A program made the position numbers and the translations under genes. The notes under the pieces are model-generated. The model was not told the origin of the DNA. It made no database searches and worked only from the letters and a program-made list of their open reading frames with translations. A stretch of 42,906 nt of DNA from Paludibacteraceae bacterium. Its GTDB lineage: Bacteria > Bacteroidota > Bacteroidia > Bacteroidales > Paludibacteraceae. The stretch is taken from assembly GCA_024399545.1 (NCBI GenBank), contig JAKSNS010000024.1, forward strand, positions 1-42,906, written 5' to 3'. The number at the start of each line of letters is the position of its first letter. Within the stretch, counting starts at the first letter, position 1. This document shows, piece after piece, positions 34,549 through 42,735 of the stretch.

Positions 34549-36096
34549 ATGAAAAAATTCCTATTGCTTTTCGTGGTTCTCGTCCTGAGTATAGGGCTGT
34601 GGGCCACAACACAGACGGTCACTTACCGTTATCCTGTGTACAACACTCCAGGCAATCCTGCCAGCGGTATTGCCTCGTGGACTACAGGTTCGGCTGTTGC
34701 TACTGTGGTCGAGGACACCACAACAACTCTCAACGCAGGCTGGTACGTAGTCACAGGCACAAATGTGCAGACGGGAACCCTCACCTGCACAGGTGCAGTT
34801 AACCTCATCCTCGCCGATGGCGCAAAACTCACAGCATCGGGAGGATATCCAAATGCTGGTATTATGGTATCAGGCAATGGTGGCTTCCTCACCATTTACG
34901 CTCAATCCACTGACATTGCCCAAATGGGTAAGCTTATTGCAACAGGTGCAATGAATGCTGCTGGCATCGGTGGCGGAGAAAAAGAAGGTATCGGCTCACA
35001 TATCACCATCAATGGCGGCTCAGTCACTGCGACTGGTGGATACCAAGGTGCCGGCATCGGTGGCGGATCAGGAGGTGACGGATCAGACATCACCATCAAT
35101 GGCGGTACAGTTACTGCGACTGGTGGAGAATATGCTGCTGGTATCGGTAGCGGCGGATTTTATGCTGTCTGCTCAAACATCACCATCAATGGCGGCTCAG
35201 TCACCGCAAATGGTAATCGTGGTGCAGGTATCGGTGGCGGATATAGTTGTGACTGCTCAGACATCACCATCAATGGCGGCACAGTCACTGCGAATGGTGG
35301 AGACGAAGCTGCCGGCATCGGTGGCGGAGATCATGGTAGGGGCTCAGACATCACCATCAATGGCGGCACGGTTACTGCGAATGGTGGAGACAAAGCTGCC
35401 GGCATCGGTGGCGGAAGGTTTGCTATCGGCTCAGATATCACCATCAATGGCGGCTCAGTCTCTGCGTCTGGTGCATATGGTACTTCTGGCATCGGTGGCG
35501 GATATCAGAGTAGCGGCTCTGACATCTTCGTATCTACAACCCTCCGTGTAAAGGCTGATAACCGCAACCCTCCTACGACAGTTATTCCTAATACAGGTTC
35601 TGACCTTGCGAGCAGTCTTGCATGCGAACGCTATGTGAAGATAGAAACACGTACCACTGGCATTATCTCCGCAGACGTGAATGACGAGACGATGGGCAGC
35701 GTCACAGGCGCAGGCGAATATTTAATAGGCGCCGAGGTCTCCCTGACTGCCATTCCGACAGCCCACCATCATTTCGTCAACTGGGACAACGGCTCGACCG
35801 ACAACCCTCTGACATTCATTGTTGATATGGATTTCACAGTGACTGCCAACTTTGCCATCGACCAGCAAGAAGCTATTGACTACACTGAGGCTGACAGCTA
35901 TGCGGCATACGCTGAGAACAACGAAATCGTCGTCACCGGCGCAGCCGACCACACAGTGGCTGTTTACGATACGAACGGCCGTCTCGTGAAGGCTATCGAG
36001 AATGCCGCAGACATTGAGCGTATCAACGTCAATGTTGCCGGCGTATATGTAATCCGCATAAGCAACATGACCGCCGCAAGGGTAGTCGTGCAGTAA
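34549..36096 (+). CDS. T9SS-exported glycine-rich repeat protein, paralogue with one InlB-type repeat
   Basis: 515 aa. Nearly identical to the preceding paralogue over the first 100 or so residues and the last 60, but the middle differs. Here there are six full and one partial 29-30-residue repeats (AAGIGGGDHGRGSDITINGG type), with Cys residues in two of them. Only one InlB-type repeat remains (GSVTGAGEYLIGAEVSLTAI); the second of the upstream gene is missing. It ends in the same T9SS sorting domain (VAVYDTNGRLVKAIENAAD). Tandem duplication followed by repeat gain and loss is inferred. A family 2 MITE begins 6 bases after the stop codon. Confidence 0.82.
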   Translation: MKKFLLLFVVLVLSIGLWATTQTVTYRYPVYNTPGNPASGIASWTTGSAVATVVEDTTTTLNAGWYVVTGTNVQTGTLTCTGAVNLILADGAKLTASGGYPNAGIMVSGNGGFLTIYAQSTDIAQMGKLIATGAMNAAGIGGGEKEGIGSHITINGGSVTATGGYQGAGIGGGSGGDGSDITINGGTVTATGGEYAAGIGSGGFYAVCSNITINGGSVTANGNRGAGIGGGYSCDCSDITINGGTVTANGGDEAAGIGGGDHGRGSDITINGGTVTANGGDKAAGIGGGRFAIGSDITINGGSVSASGAYGTSGIGGGYQSSGSDIFVSTTLRVKADNRNPPTTVIPNTGSDLASSLACERYVKIETRTTGIISADVNDETMGSVTGAGEYLIGAEVSLTAIPTAHHHFVNWDNGSTDNPLTFIVDMDFTVTANFAIDQQEAIDYTEADSYAAYAENNEIVVTGAADHTVAVYDTNGRLVKAIENAADIERINVNVAGVYVIRISNMTAARVVVQ

Positions 36097-36102
36097 TTTA
36101 TA

Positions 36103-36300
36103 GGTGAGTTTTATAAATTCATTTTGAGTGTTTTTGGAGTTTGTTTTGAGCAGATTGCTGTGCGGAAGGAGGGAGCATAGCGGGCTATGTGACCGACTGA
36201 CAATCAGCAAGATGCCAAGAGAAACTTCAAAAACACCAAAAAGTTTATTTGCCACTTATCTTTATATTTCTAACATAACGGTGAATTTATAGAACTCACC
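36103..36300 (+). repeat. MITE-like family 2, copy B (198 bp)
   Basis: Termini GGTGAGTTTTATAAATTCA and its near-complement at 36282-36300, flanked by TATA on both sides (36099-36102 and 36301-36304). A second inverted pair (gtgtttttggagttt / aaacttcaaaaacac) encloses a core (about 36150-36215) shared with copy C, with an inner hairpin CATAGC-GG-GCTATG. Confidence 0.85.
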
Positions 36301-36304
36301 TATA

Positions 36305-36669
36305 GTCATTCCCTCCTCCAGACTGTCCGAAAACTAGTGCAAAATATATTGAAGGTTTCACCCTGTTGTTAAGTTATAATGAAATAATAAGGCTCTATAA
36401 CGTTTCGTGTGATAACTTTGTATGCAAACTCAAAGCGCTGTAGGCGCGACATAAATCAGCCCAGGGTGTAAACCCTGGGTAACAAGGCATTACCCATAAG
36501 GTGTTAGACTACTTTAAGAAATTTCGTCTTGACCCATTTTCCGTTGACTGGAACAACGAGATTGGTTTTGTTCTTCTCTATTCCCCCTACTTTACATCAT
36601 TTCGTGTTTCTTAAAAAAAACGCATTTTTGCATTCTATCCCACCCAATCCCAAATCGCTAACAAATCAT
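36305..36669. other. Mosaic of element remnants without genes
   Basis: No gene seen. It contains cctccagactgtccgaaaa (about 36317-36335; its complement recurs near 18034), a 15-bp arm GGCTCTATAACGTTT (36391-36405) inverted again at 41139-41153, and a REP-like segment gcgctgtaggcgcgac followed by the hairpin CCCAGGGT-GTAA-ACCCTGGG (36460-36479). Confidence 0.6.
36391..36405 (+). repeat. Left arm of a 15-bp inverted repeat spanning 4.76 kb
   Basis: GGCTCTATAACGTTT, complementary to 41139-41153; with the neighbouring bases 18 of 20 match. The arms enclose the deleted IS, broken umuC and the three barrel genes. They may be the ends of a mobile element or two separate remnants. Confidence 0.55.
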
Positions 36670-36755
36670 CCTGACTTCGGGAATTTTTCTGTGATGGTCA
36701 ATTTTGTCAACAAACACATTTGATTATCAGATGGTTGAAAAAATATTTTGGGTGA

Positions 36756-36787
36756 TTTGGGTGACTCAGACTTTTTTCGTACCTTTG
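36756..36787 (+). promoter_or_regulatory. Promoter inside the IS, upstream of the transposase
   Basis: TTTG (36756-36759), 20 bases, TACCTTTG (36780-36787). The ATG follows 5 bases later, so the transcript would be nearly leaderless. Confidence 0.6.
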
Positions 36788-36792
36788 CACCT

Positions 36793-37689
36793 ATGTTTGT
36801 ACGCAAGAAAAAGAATAGGACAGGGACAATCAGTGTTGTTGTCGTTGATAAGAGCAAGGGAAGCTTCAAGGAAGTAAAGAACTTTGGAGTTGTTTCCTCT
36901 GAAGTCGAGGCTGACGTGCTTTGTGAGGATGCTCACGAGTGGATAAACACGTACGGAGGACAGCAAGTCCTGGATTTCGGGAAGACACTTTCACAAGAGA
37001 AGAAAGAGGAAGTTTACTACGAATGCGGCAAACCTTATGACATATCCCACATTGATTGTAATGGTGCCGGGACAACACAGGCAGTCAACGAGAGACTTGT
37101 CATCACATATTCCGAAGAAAGGGCGAAGAAAGACGCAGACAACAGGAGGAGGGGCGTTGACAGACTAAGGAAAGCCTTCGGGTCAGGAACGATAAAGAAA
37201 GAAAGTCTGAACAGGAGGGGATACAACAAGTTCCTCGAAATAACAAAGGACGTTGGAATCTCCATCAACGAGGGAAAGGTGGCCGATGACGCAAGATGGG
37301 ATGGCTGGAAGGGTTATATCACGAATACGACGCTTGATGCAAAAGATGTAGTGTCACAGTATCGTGGCCTTTGGGTTGTGGAAAGAGCCTTTCGCGTTAC
37401 CAAAGGTAATCTTGAGGTAAGACCAGTGTTCCACTTTACCCATAGACGGATAGAGGCTCATATATGTATATGTTTCATCTCATACAAGGTCTATAAGGAA
37501 CTTGAGCGCATCATGAAGCTGATGAACTTCCCTTTGAGCGTGGACAAGGCATTGGAAATCGCCAAAACGATACCGACAGTCACGATTCGGTTGCCACATA
37601 ACAGGCAAAAGCAGACACAGACGCTGTTCCTGACCAGCGAGCAGCGCAAACTCAAGCCCCTGTTCAACCTGAAAAAGTATTTTGGGTGA
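36793..37689 (+). pseudogene. IS1634-type transposase with in-frame internal deletion
   Basis: 298 aa, against 500-600 for the family. The N-terminus (MFVRKKKNRTGTISVVVVDKS) and C-terminal part (RGYNKFLEITKDVGISI, WDGWKGYITNT, LWVVERAFRVTK, HRRIEAHICICF) are kept. The middle, which should hold the first two catalytic Asp residues of the DDE core, is missing; the join lies near residues 85-110. The frame stays open, so a short protein may still be made, but it cannot be an active transposase. The start at 36793 fits the family; the frame is open to 36748. Confidence 0.8.
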
Positions 37690-37707
37690 CGCATTCCCGA
37701 AGTCGGG

Positions 37708-38460
37708 AGCAGCGCCTGAAGGCTCTTGCCTGTTTTCCTATTGAGGATGTCTGGGGTATCGGCCGACGCAATTTCCGCCGTCTTGCCTTTGAGGGTGTGC
37801 GCACCGCCGGCGACTTTGCCGCCAAAAGCGAGACGTGGGTTAGCAATATGTTCTCTAAACCCGGTGTGCAGACATGGCTTGAACTTTGCGGCTATGATGT
37901 CATCGCATTCTCCGAGCTTCCTGAAAAGAAGTCAATGACGGTCTCTCGCACCTTCTCCTCCGCAATTTCAGACAGGACAAAGCTTGAGGGCGAACTTTGC
38001 AATTTCATGGCGTCTTGCTGCCGTAAACTGCGTGCACAGCACTCTGTATGCGCACAGTTTGTTGTTTTTGTCGGCACGTCGCGTTTTGCCGAGGGTGGTG
38101 CCAATTATCTGTCCGGCGTTGTCACTCCGCCCGTCCCTACAAGCAATCTTCAGGAACTTCTCGGATATATGCTCATGGCTTTCCGTCGTCAGTTCATGGG
38201 CGGTGTGCCTTACAAGCGTGGCGGTGTCATTATGACGCAGCTTATGGACGAAAACGCAGTGCAGGCAGACCTTTTTGATGTCCGCGACAGGGCAAAAGAT
38301 GAGCGTCTCCAAAATGCCATAGACAGCCTGAATGCTCGTTTTGGAAAGGAATTTGTCCGATTTGTCTCCCAGTCACCGGACAACGAAAACTACAAAACCT
38401 GCAACCTAAGCCCCCCGATACTCAACTCGGTTAGACGACATCGTGGTTGTGAAAAGTTAG
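37708..38460 (+). pseudogene. umuC: umuC-type Y-family DNA polymerase gene, 5'-truncated and frameshifted
   Basis: The sequence begins directly at the IS right end with REQRLKALACFPIEDVWGIG, the start of the UmuC thumb/HhH region. The palm domain with the catalytic Asp residues (about 170 residues) is absent. Little-finger sequence (SMTVSRTFSSAI, CAQFVVFVGTSRF) and the C-terminal DUF4113-like part (VPYKRGGVIMTQL) follow. At a run of six C (38411-38416) the frame slips: one base fewer would give LSPRYSTRLDDIVVVKS and stop at 38458-38460, the usual UmuC tail. No umuD lies nearby. Confidence 0.85.
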
Positions 38461-38521
38461 CGTCCTTTTGATGTGTTGAAAAATATTTACTTTTTCCCTT
38501 GTTTGATGTGTGAATTTTTTG

Positions 38522-38529
38522 TAACTTTG
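38522..38529 (+). promoter_or_regulatory. Putative -7 box of the first barrel gene
   Basis: TAACTTTG matches TAnnTTTG, 73 bases upstream of the ATG. The nearest TTTG (38502-38505) is only 16 bases upstream, shorter than usual, so the -33 assignment is uncertain. Confidence 0.5.
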
Positions 38530-38602
38530 CACCGTCATTTCTATGGAACAAAGAGCAGGATTTTTTTTGTCGTTATAAATCATTTTTTAATACAATATTA
38601 TT

Positions 38603-39307
38603 ATGAAAAAAAGTATTTTATTGGCTATTGCAGCCGTTTTGTTTTCAAGCCATGCTTTGGCTTTGGGAGATCAGTACAGTTACTATGGTGTGACGCTGAA
38701 TTATGCCTATTCTCAGCAGAAACAACTTACAACTAAACCTGAAATGGGTGATTATCAGATGTTGAATGGTTTCAACGCTGGTTTTATGTTCCAACAGCAG
38801 TTGTACAAAGGTCTCGTCTTAGTGTCAGGTCTTCAGTACCAGTTTACAATGAATAAAATGGATTTTTATCACGAATCATTAAGTGAAGTGGATTTATATT
38901 CGATGAGCCACAATCTCAGGGTTCCTGTCAAATTCGGTTTTTCAACCCCTTTTGCAGGCAATTGGTCATTCACCGTTTTTGGAGGTCCTTCGCTTGATTT
39001 TAATGTTGCCTATATTGAAAAGTTGAAAAATGACGATGGTGACTATCTACAGTTTGACTTGATTAACGGAGTATGTAAATCCGACATCAAAGGTCACAGC
39101 GACAGAGAGACTGATGATGACTACAAACAACTGAATTGCTTTGACATTCCGTTGGGCATTGGCACAATCGTAAAATACAAGAACTTCGGTATGAAGTTTG
39201 AGTATGAGTGGGGTATGATTAATCGTCTTAAAGATAATGATGATGATGATGAAGATCTTAAGTTCAAGACTGACCAATTCTCCATCGGTTTCTTCTATAC
39301 CTTTTGA
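38603..39307 (+). CDS. Outer-membrane beta-barrel protein, paralogue 1
   Basis: 234 aa. Signal peptide (MKKSILLAIAAVLFSSHALA), then alternating amphipathic strands typical of small 8-10-stranded porin-like barrels: GFMFQQQLYKGLVLVSGLQYQF, VPVKFGFSTPFAGNWSFTVFGGPSLDF, GMKFEYEWGMI. It ends in the aromatic terminal strand QFSIGFFYTF, the usual outer-membrane insertion signal. Function unknown. First of three paralogues in tandem. An acidic loop (DNDDDDEDLKF) lies before the last strand. Confidence 0.82.
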   Translation: MKKSILLAIAAVLFSSHALALGDQYSYYGVTLNYAYSQQKQLTTKPEMGDYQMLNGFNAGFMFQQQLYKGLVLVSGLQYQFTMNKMDFYHESLSEVDLYSMSHNLRVPVKFGFSTPFAGNWSFTVFGGPSLDFNVAYIEKLKNDDGDYLQFDLINGVCKSDIKGHSDRETDDDYKQLNCFDIPLGIGTIVKYKNFGMKFEYEWGMINRLKDNDDDDEDLKFKTDQFSIGFFYTF

Positions 39308-39327
39308 TTAGTTTGAAATTCCATAAA

Positions 39328-39516
39328 GGGTGGTTCTATTAATTAGGTTGAGACGATTTTGAAGTTTATTTTTAGCAGATTGCTGTGCGGAGGGAGGGAG
39401 CAATGCGGGCATTGTGACCGACTGACAAGCAGCAAGATGCAAAAATAAATTCAAAAGCGTCCAATTATGAACCATCCGCCTTTTAACCTAGAAAAACATA
39501 ATTAATAGAACCACCC
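39328..39516 (+). repeat. MITE-like family 2, copy C (189 bp)
   Basis: Termini GGGTGGTTCTATTAATTA and its complement (39499-39516), flanked by TAAA on both sides (39324-39327 and 39517-39520). The inner core (about 39383-39442) matches copy B, with the hairpin CAATGC-GG-GCATTG. The right arm matches the left arm of copy A over about 28 bases. It ends 6 bases before the ATG of paralogue 2. Confidence 0.87.
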
Positions 39517-39522
39517 TAAATT

Positions 39523-40248
39523 ATGAAAAGAGTACTTTTGCTGGTTGTCGTGGTCTTTTTGTCTTTTGAATATTGTTTCTCGAGAGACAAAGATTACTCT
39601 TACTATGGTGTTTCCATTGATCTTGGTCTGAGCTTCATCGACAATGGCTGTGGTTTCAGTTTGACTGATGATGATGTTGAAGTTCTTCCAATGGGAGGCT
39701 TTGACATCGGCTTCTATATGCAACAGCAACTCTACAAACGTTTGGTCCTTGTTTCTGGTTTCAAATACCAGTTCTCTGGTGTAGGTGAATCTTCCGAGAA
39801 TCCGTTTGTACACATGGAAGAAGAAGCAAAGGATATGAATCTGATTAACAATGCTTTTGTAATTCCTATAAAAATCGGTTTCTCTACACCATTGCCACAC
39901 AACTGGTTTTTCTCTGTCTATGCAGGTCCGTCACTCGACTTCAACTTCGTAACCACTGAAAAATTTAAATATAGAGATGGTACTTACAAGAAATATGATT
40001 GGGTTAACGGAAAATATAGGACCAATAGAGATGGCCAAAAAATAAGAGAGACGTCGTCTGAACACAAGTATCTCAAGATGTTTGATGTCCCAATCGGTTT
40101 TGGCTTAACCTTCAGGCGTAAATTCTTTGGCATCAAGTTAGAGTATGAATATGGCTTGATTGACCGTTACAAAGGCAAATTCGAGGACATTGATTATGCC
40201 CAATGGCATTCGCATCAGGCTTCTCTTGGTGTCCTCTTCGTATTCTGA
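39523..40248 (+). CDS. Outer-membrane beta-barrel protein, paralogue 2
   Basis: 241 aa. Signal peptide (MKRVLLLVVVVFLSFEYCFS), then the same strand pattern as paralogue 1: GFYMQQQLYKRLVLVSGFKYQF, IPIKIGFSTPLPHNWFFSVYAGP, GIKLEYEYGLID, and the terminal strand QASLGVLFVF. Conserved YSYYGVSIDLGL at the mature start marks the family. Its upstream region is MITE copy C, so its original promoter has probably been displaced or replaced; no clear promoter is seen. Confidence 0.82.
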   Translation: MKRVLLLVVVVFLSFEYCFSRDKDYSYYGVSIDLGLSFIDNGCGFSLTDDDVEVLPMGGFDIGFYMQQQLYKRLVLVSGFKYQFSGVGESSENPFVHMEEEAKDMNLINNAFVIPIKIGFSTPLPHNWFFSVYAGPSLDFNFVTTEKFKYRDGTYKKYDWVNGKYRTNRDGQKIRETSSEHKYLKMFDVPIGFGLTFRRKFFGIKLEYEYGLIDRYKGKFEDIDYAQWHSHQASLGVLFVF

Positions 40249-40287
40249 AACTAATCATTTCTGCACATTATGTGCAACTAAAAGCAG

Positions 40288-40307
40288 GACAGGGCGAAAG
40301 CCCTGTC
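40288..40307 (+). terminator. Hairpin after the second barrel gene
   Basis: GACAGGGC, loop GAAA, GCCCTGTC: a perfect 8-bp stem with a stable GNRA loop, followed by a weak T-rich stretch (tatgttgtttt). It is a probable terminator; a second small palindrome (TGCACATTATGTGCA) lies just upstream. Confidence 0.55.
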
Positions 40308-40331
40308 TATGTTGTTTTATAAACTATAATC

Positions 40332-40956
40332 ATGAAAAGACATCTTACACTTTTACTGGTCGCTTCACTATTCTTTTCCACACTTGCCGCCTCTGACGGC
40401 CAAGGTGTGAGTTATACAGGTTTCACCGTCAATTACTGTTTATCAGGATGTTCACACCAGCGTTGATGACCTGAAGGCTGTCTGGGATGGCAAGGCTGAT
40501 AATCTCGCACACGGCTTCAACGTGGGTTTCTACTTTCAGCAGAACCTCTATAAAGGCGTGGTGCTTGTCACAGGTGCCCAGTATCAGTTCACGGCAAGGA
40601 TTAACAAAAACCTTGACCTCAACAAATACTTTTTGCCCGGTTACGGCGACATTCAGCATTTCAACCATAACATCATCGTCCCTCTCAAATTCGGTTACTC
40701 CATAACATTCGATGGTACGAGTTGCTTCACCGTCTATGGCGGTCCTTCGTTGAATTTTGTCGTGTCAACAATGCACAATCTCAGGATTAGCAGCGATAAC
40801 TACCAGTACACCGATTTCGTCAGTGGTAAACATATCGTGAAAAACAACGGTGAGAAAAAAACCACAACCTCTCAGGATTTCAAGCGTATGGGTTGGTTCG
40901 ACATTCCTATGGTATTAGGTGCCGTCGTACGTTTCGGCAGATACGGCCTTCATTTT
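40332..40956 (+). pseudogene. Outer-membrane beta-barrel paralogue 3, frameshifted and truncated
   Basis: It starts MKRHLTLLLVASLFFSTLAAS (signal peptide) and GVSYTGFTVNYC as in the paralogues, then hits TGA after CSHQR. From about 40441 another frame continues the family sequence (YQDVHTSVDDLKAV, GFYFQQNLYKGVVLVTGAQYQF, VPLKFGYSITFDGTSCFTVYGGPSLNF). At GRYGLHF the barrel sequence stops and an IS terminus begins, so the last strands are lost; the frame runs on to a stop at 41010. Two independent lesions show it is not functional. Confidence 0.82.
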
Positions 40957-41004
40957 CCTGACTTCGGGAAATTTTCCGTAACGACCAATTTTGTTAACAA
41001 TTAT
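40957..41004 (+). mobile_element. Solo left end of the IS1634-type element
   Basis: CCTGACTTCGGGAA followed by about 35 bases similar to 36685-36718 (ttttc, then caattttgt and aacaa). No transposase or right end accompanies it. It cuts off the 3' end of barrel paralogue 3. Confidence 0.75.
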
Positions 41005-41138
41005 ATCTGAAACACCGAAAATATCACAAAAGCACCATTTTCAGACTTTCCCAAACCAACTCAAAAACGTCTGATATTCGGTCACTGGTCATCAATTCTC
41101 TATCATAGAGCTTTTTCCCTCTCATCACCAATACAAAA

Positions 41139-41153
41139 CGTTATAGAGCCAAA
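41139..41153 (-). repeat. Right arm of the 15-bp inverted repeat
   Basis: AAACGTTATAGAGCC, complement of 36391-36405. It lies in the 213-base spacer 41011-41223, which otherwise holds only the terminator of the minus-strand gene. Confidence 0.55.
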
Positions 41154-41169
41154 ATAATTGACATTTTGT

Positions 41170-41205
41170 AAAAATCCCAGACATAGTTTTATATGTCTGG
41201 GATTG
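41170..41205 (-). terminator. Rho-independent terminator of the riboswitch-controlled gene
   Basis: Stem AATCCCAGACATA / TATGTCTGGGATT (13 bp; 41173-41185 and 41192-41204), followed on the minus strand by TTTTTAC. It lies 19 bases past the stop of the T9SS cargo gene. Confidence 0.88.
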
Positions 41206-41223
41206 TATTATGATAAAAGAGGT

Positions 41224-42345
41224 TTATTCAACCACCACCTTCTCTGTTCTCACACCTCCTCGACGGTCAGTGAGTTTTATGAAATATACCCCCTTAGTTC
41301 CAATCCCTGGCAATTGGCTCTCACCTTCGTTCACTTCGAGCATATAAACACGGTTACCGCTTGCAGCAATAACTTCTACCGTCACATTCTCAGGAGTATA
41401 GACCATAATCTCATTTCCCGCTTTCACTGGGTTTACGGCAATACGGAAGTCGCAATCTGAATTCATATCCAATGCTGAAGACTGGTCAACCGTAAGGTGC
41501 AATGTGACAATAGAGTCACAGCCCTCGGCACTTGGCAGCGTGTCGGTATAATCGCCTGAAACGGTCAAATCTCGTCCACCCCAATGATATGTCTCACCGG
41601 CATTGATTCGTGCGCTATCCTCGCCAAAGACAGGCATTATCACGCTGATATGCACATTTGTTATTGAGTCTTTGAGAACAGTAATATTCACTGTGTCAGA
41701 TACTACTGTGTCTGTCATAACGTTTCTCACCGTAAAGCCATAGCCCATATAATCATCGCCTTGGCATACTCTCTCGTAGAAATCATTCTCTACATCATCG
41801 CGCTCAGGATTAGGATTGCTAACGGCAACTGCTGTGGTAAGGTTCCAGTTGCAGCCGTCACTTATCTCCATAAAGTCGCCATCCGTCATATCCTGGTCAG
41901 CATAGCCCATAGCCCATTCGCCATTGACCTTGTAGCAGAGCCAGTTCTGATATGGCACAAGGTCGAGATCAGCATCGTGATACTCCATATTTGTCAGCAT
42001 ACCAGCACCAAACGAGTAGGAGAATCGCGAGTCATAGGTGGCGATACTGTCCAGAAGGTCGAGTGCCTTGACAGTGCCACTAAACTTCACACCCCAGGCA
42101 AGTGCGATGCGCTGGCTCTCGTCAGTATATTCATCCCACTGCATCACCACGACCACCTTGTTCGTGCCTTTGCCCACCCAGTACTGGATGTCCGTCTGAG
42201 GGAATGAACCTACCTCGTTGATTGATTTAACCGTCTTGTTGTCAGATGGTTTGATACGATGGCCGTAAGCCTCGTTGTTTGATTGCGCAGAAGCGCAGAT
42301 GCTCATTGCGAGAACGAGCAAAGAAACAATTGATTTTTTGAACAT
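41224..42345 (-). CDS. T9SS-exported protein under cobalamin riboswitch control
   Basis: 373 aa. Signal peptide (MFKKSIVSLLVLAMSICASA). Residues about 45-190 form a domain with QYWVGKGTNKVVVVMQWDE, ALAWGVKFSGTVKALDLLDSI and DSRFSYSFGAGML. I recall a similar motif in secreted proteins near B12-uptake genes, but could not check this. Next is a Bacteroidota-type extracellular repeat (GETYHWGGRDLTVSGDYTDT, GCDSIVTLHLTV) and a T9SS sorting domain (VEVIAASGNRVYMLEV...KGVYFIKLTD). The riboswitch upstream ties expression to B12 level; a surface role in B12 capture is inferred, not shown. Confidence 0.85.
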   Translation of the reverse strand: MFKKSIVSLLVLAMSICASAQSNNEAYGHRIKPSDNKTVKSINEVGSFPQTDIQYWVGKGTNKVVVVMQWDEYTDESQRIALAWGVKFSGTVKALDLLDSIATYDSRFSYSFGAGMLTNMEYHDADLDLVPYQNWLCYKVNGEWAMGYADQDMTDGDFMEISDGCNWNLTTAVAVSNPNPERDDVENDFYERVCQGDDYMGYGFTVRNVMTDTVVSDTVNITVLKDSITNVHISVIMPVFGEDSARINAGETYHWGGRDLTVSGDYTDTLPSAEGCDSIVTLHLTVDQSSALDMNSDCDFRIAVNPVKAGNEIMVYTPENVTVEVIAASGNRVYMLEVNEGESQLPGIGTKGVYFIKLTDRRGGVRTEKVVVE

Positions 42346-42529
42346 AGCATAAAACTATTAATGTGTTGATAATAGCTTTCTGCTGGAAACAGTTAATGAA
42401 AAAGGAGACTTTGCAAAATGAGAGATGCCGTGCCGCAACATTAAAAAGGCAGGATAAGTCAGACAGGACATCCGTGTGAGTCGCATTTTTATCAGCTCTT
42501 TCCTCGAAAGCGTGAAAAAACAAACGACT

Positions 42530-42735
42530 TGGCAGGTCTTCTGACTTCGCTCGCTCCACCTCTGTTTATTGCCTTCCCACATATCTATGTCGATATACAG
42601 TGACAATGTTATGAATTTGAAGTGCAGCATGTTATGAGCATACAGCAGCGGGACTGTTCAGGATTCTCACCTGATTCCCTTTTAACGATATGACACCTTT
42701 TTGTGAATGATGGCATCTATCGACCAAATCAGGTG
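42530..42735 (-). ncRNA. Cobalamin riboswitch
   Basis: On the minus strand the conserved B12 core is clear: GGGAATCAGGTGAGAATCC then TGAACAGTCCCGCTGCTGT (42642-42680), and the 3' signature AAGTCAGAAGACCTGCC (42531-42547). Helical segments between them are of normal size. It lies about 185 bases upstream of the T9SS cargo gene in the same direction. When B12 is bound such elements lower expression. No clear terminator is seen in the leader 42346-42529, so control may act on translation. Confidence 0.93.

Larger units (their letters stand above)
36670..37707 (+). mobile_element. IS1634-type insertion sequence with internal deletion
   Basis: Left end CCTGACTTCGGGAAT (36670-36684) and right end ATTCCCGAAGTCGGG (37693-37707) are inverted with 14 of 15 matches. 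The element is about 1.04 kb, whereas intact members of this transposase group need at least 1.6 kb. No flanking direct repeat is seen, which fits a deletion next to the right end into umuC. Two more traces of the same IS lie at 40957 and 42786. Confidence 0.8.

Noticed and set aside
33000..35520. Non-coding tandem repeat or CRISPR-like array
   Set aside because: The period is 87-90 bases and stays in frame; it encodes the glycine-rich protein repeats.
36529..36723. 64-aa plus-strand frame upstream of the IS
   Set aside because: It runs through the IS left end and has no recognisable protein features.
40160..40396. 78-aa frame between barrel genes
   Set aside because: It overlaps the end of paralogue 2 in another frame and crosses the terminator hairpin.
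42242..42630. Minus-strand frames in the riboswitch leader
   Set aside because: They overlap the aptamer and its leader; the structured RNA explains the sequence.
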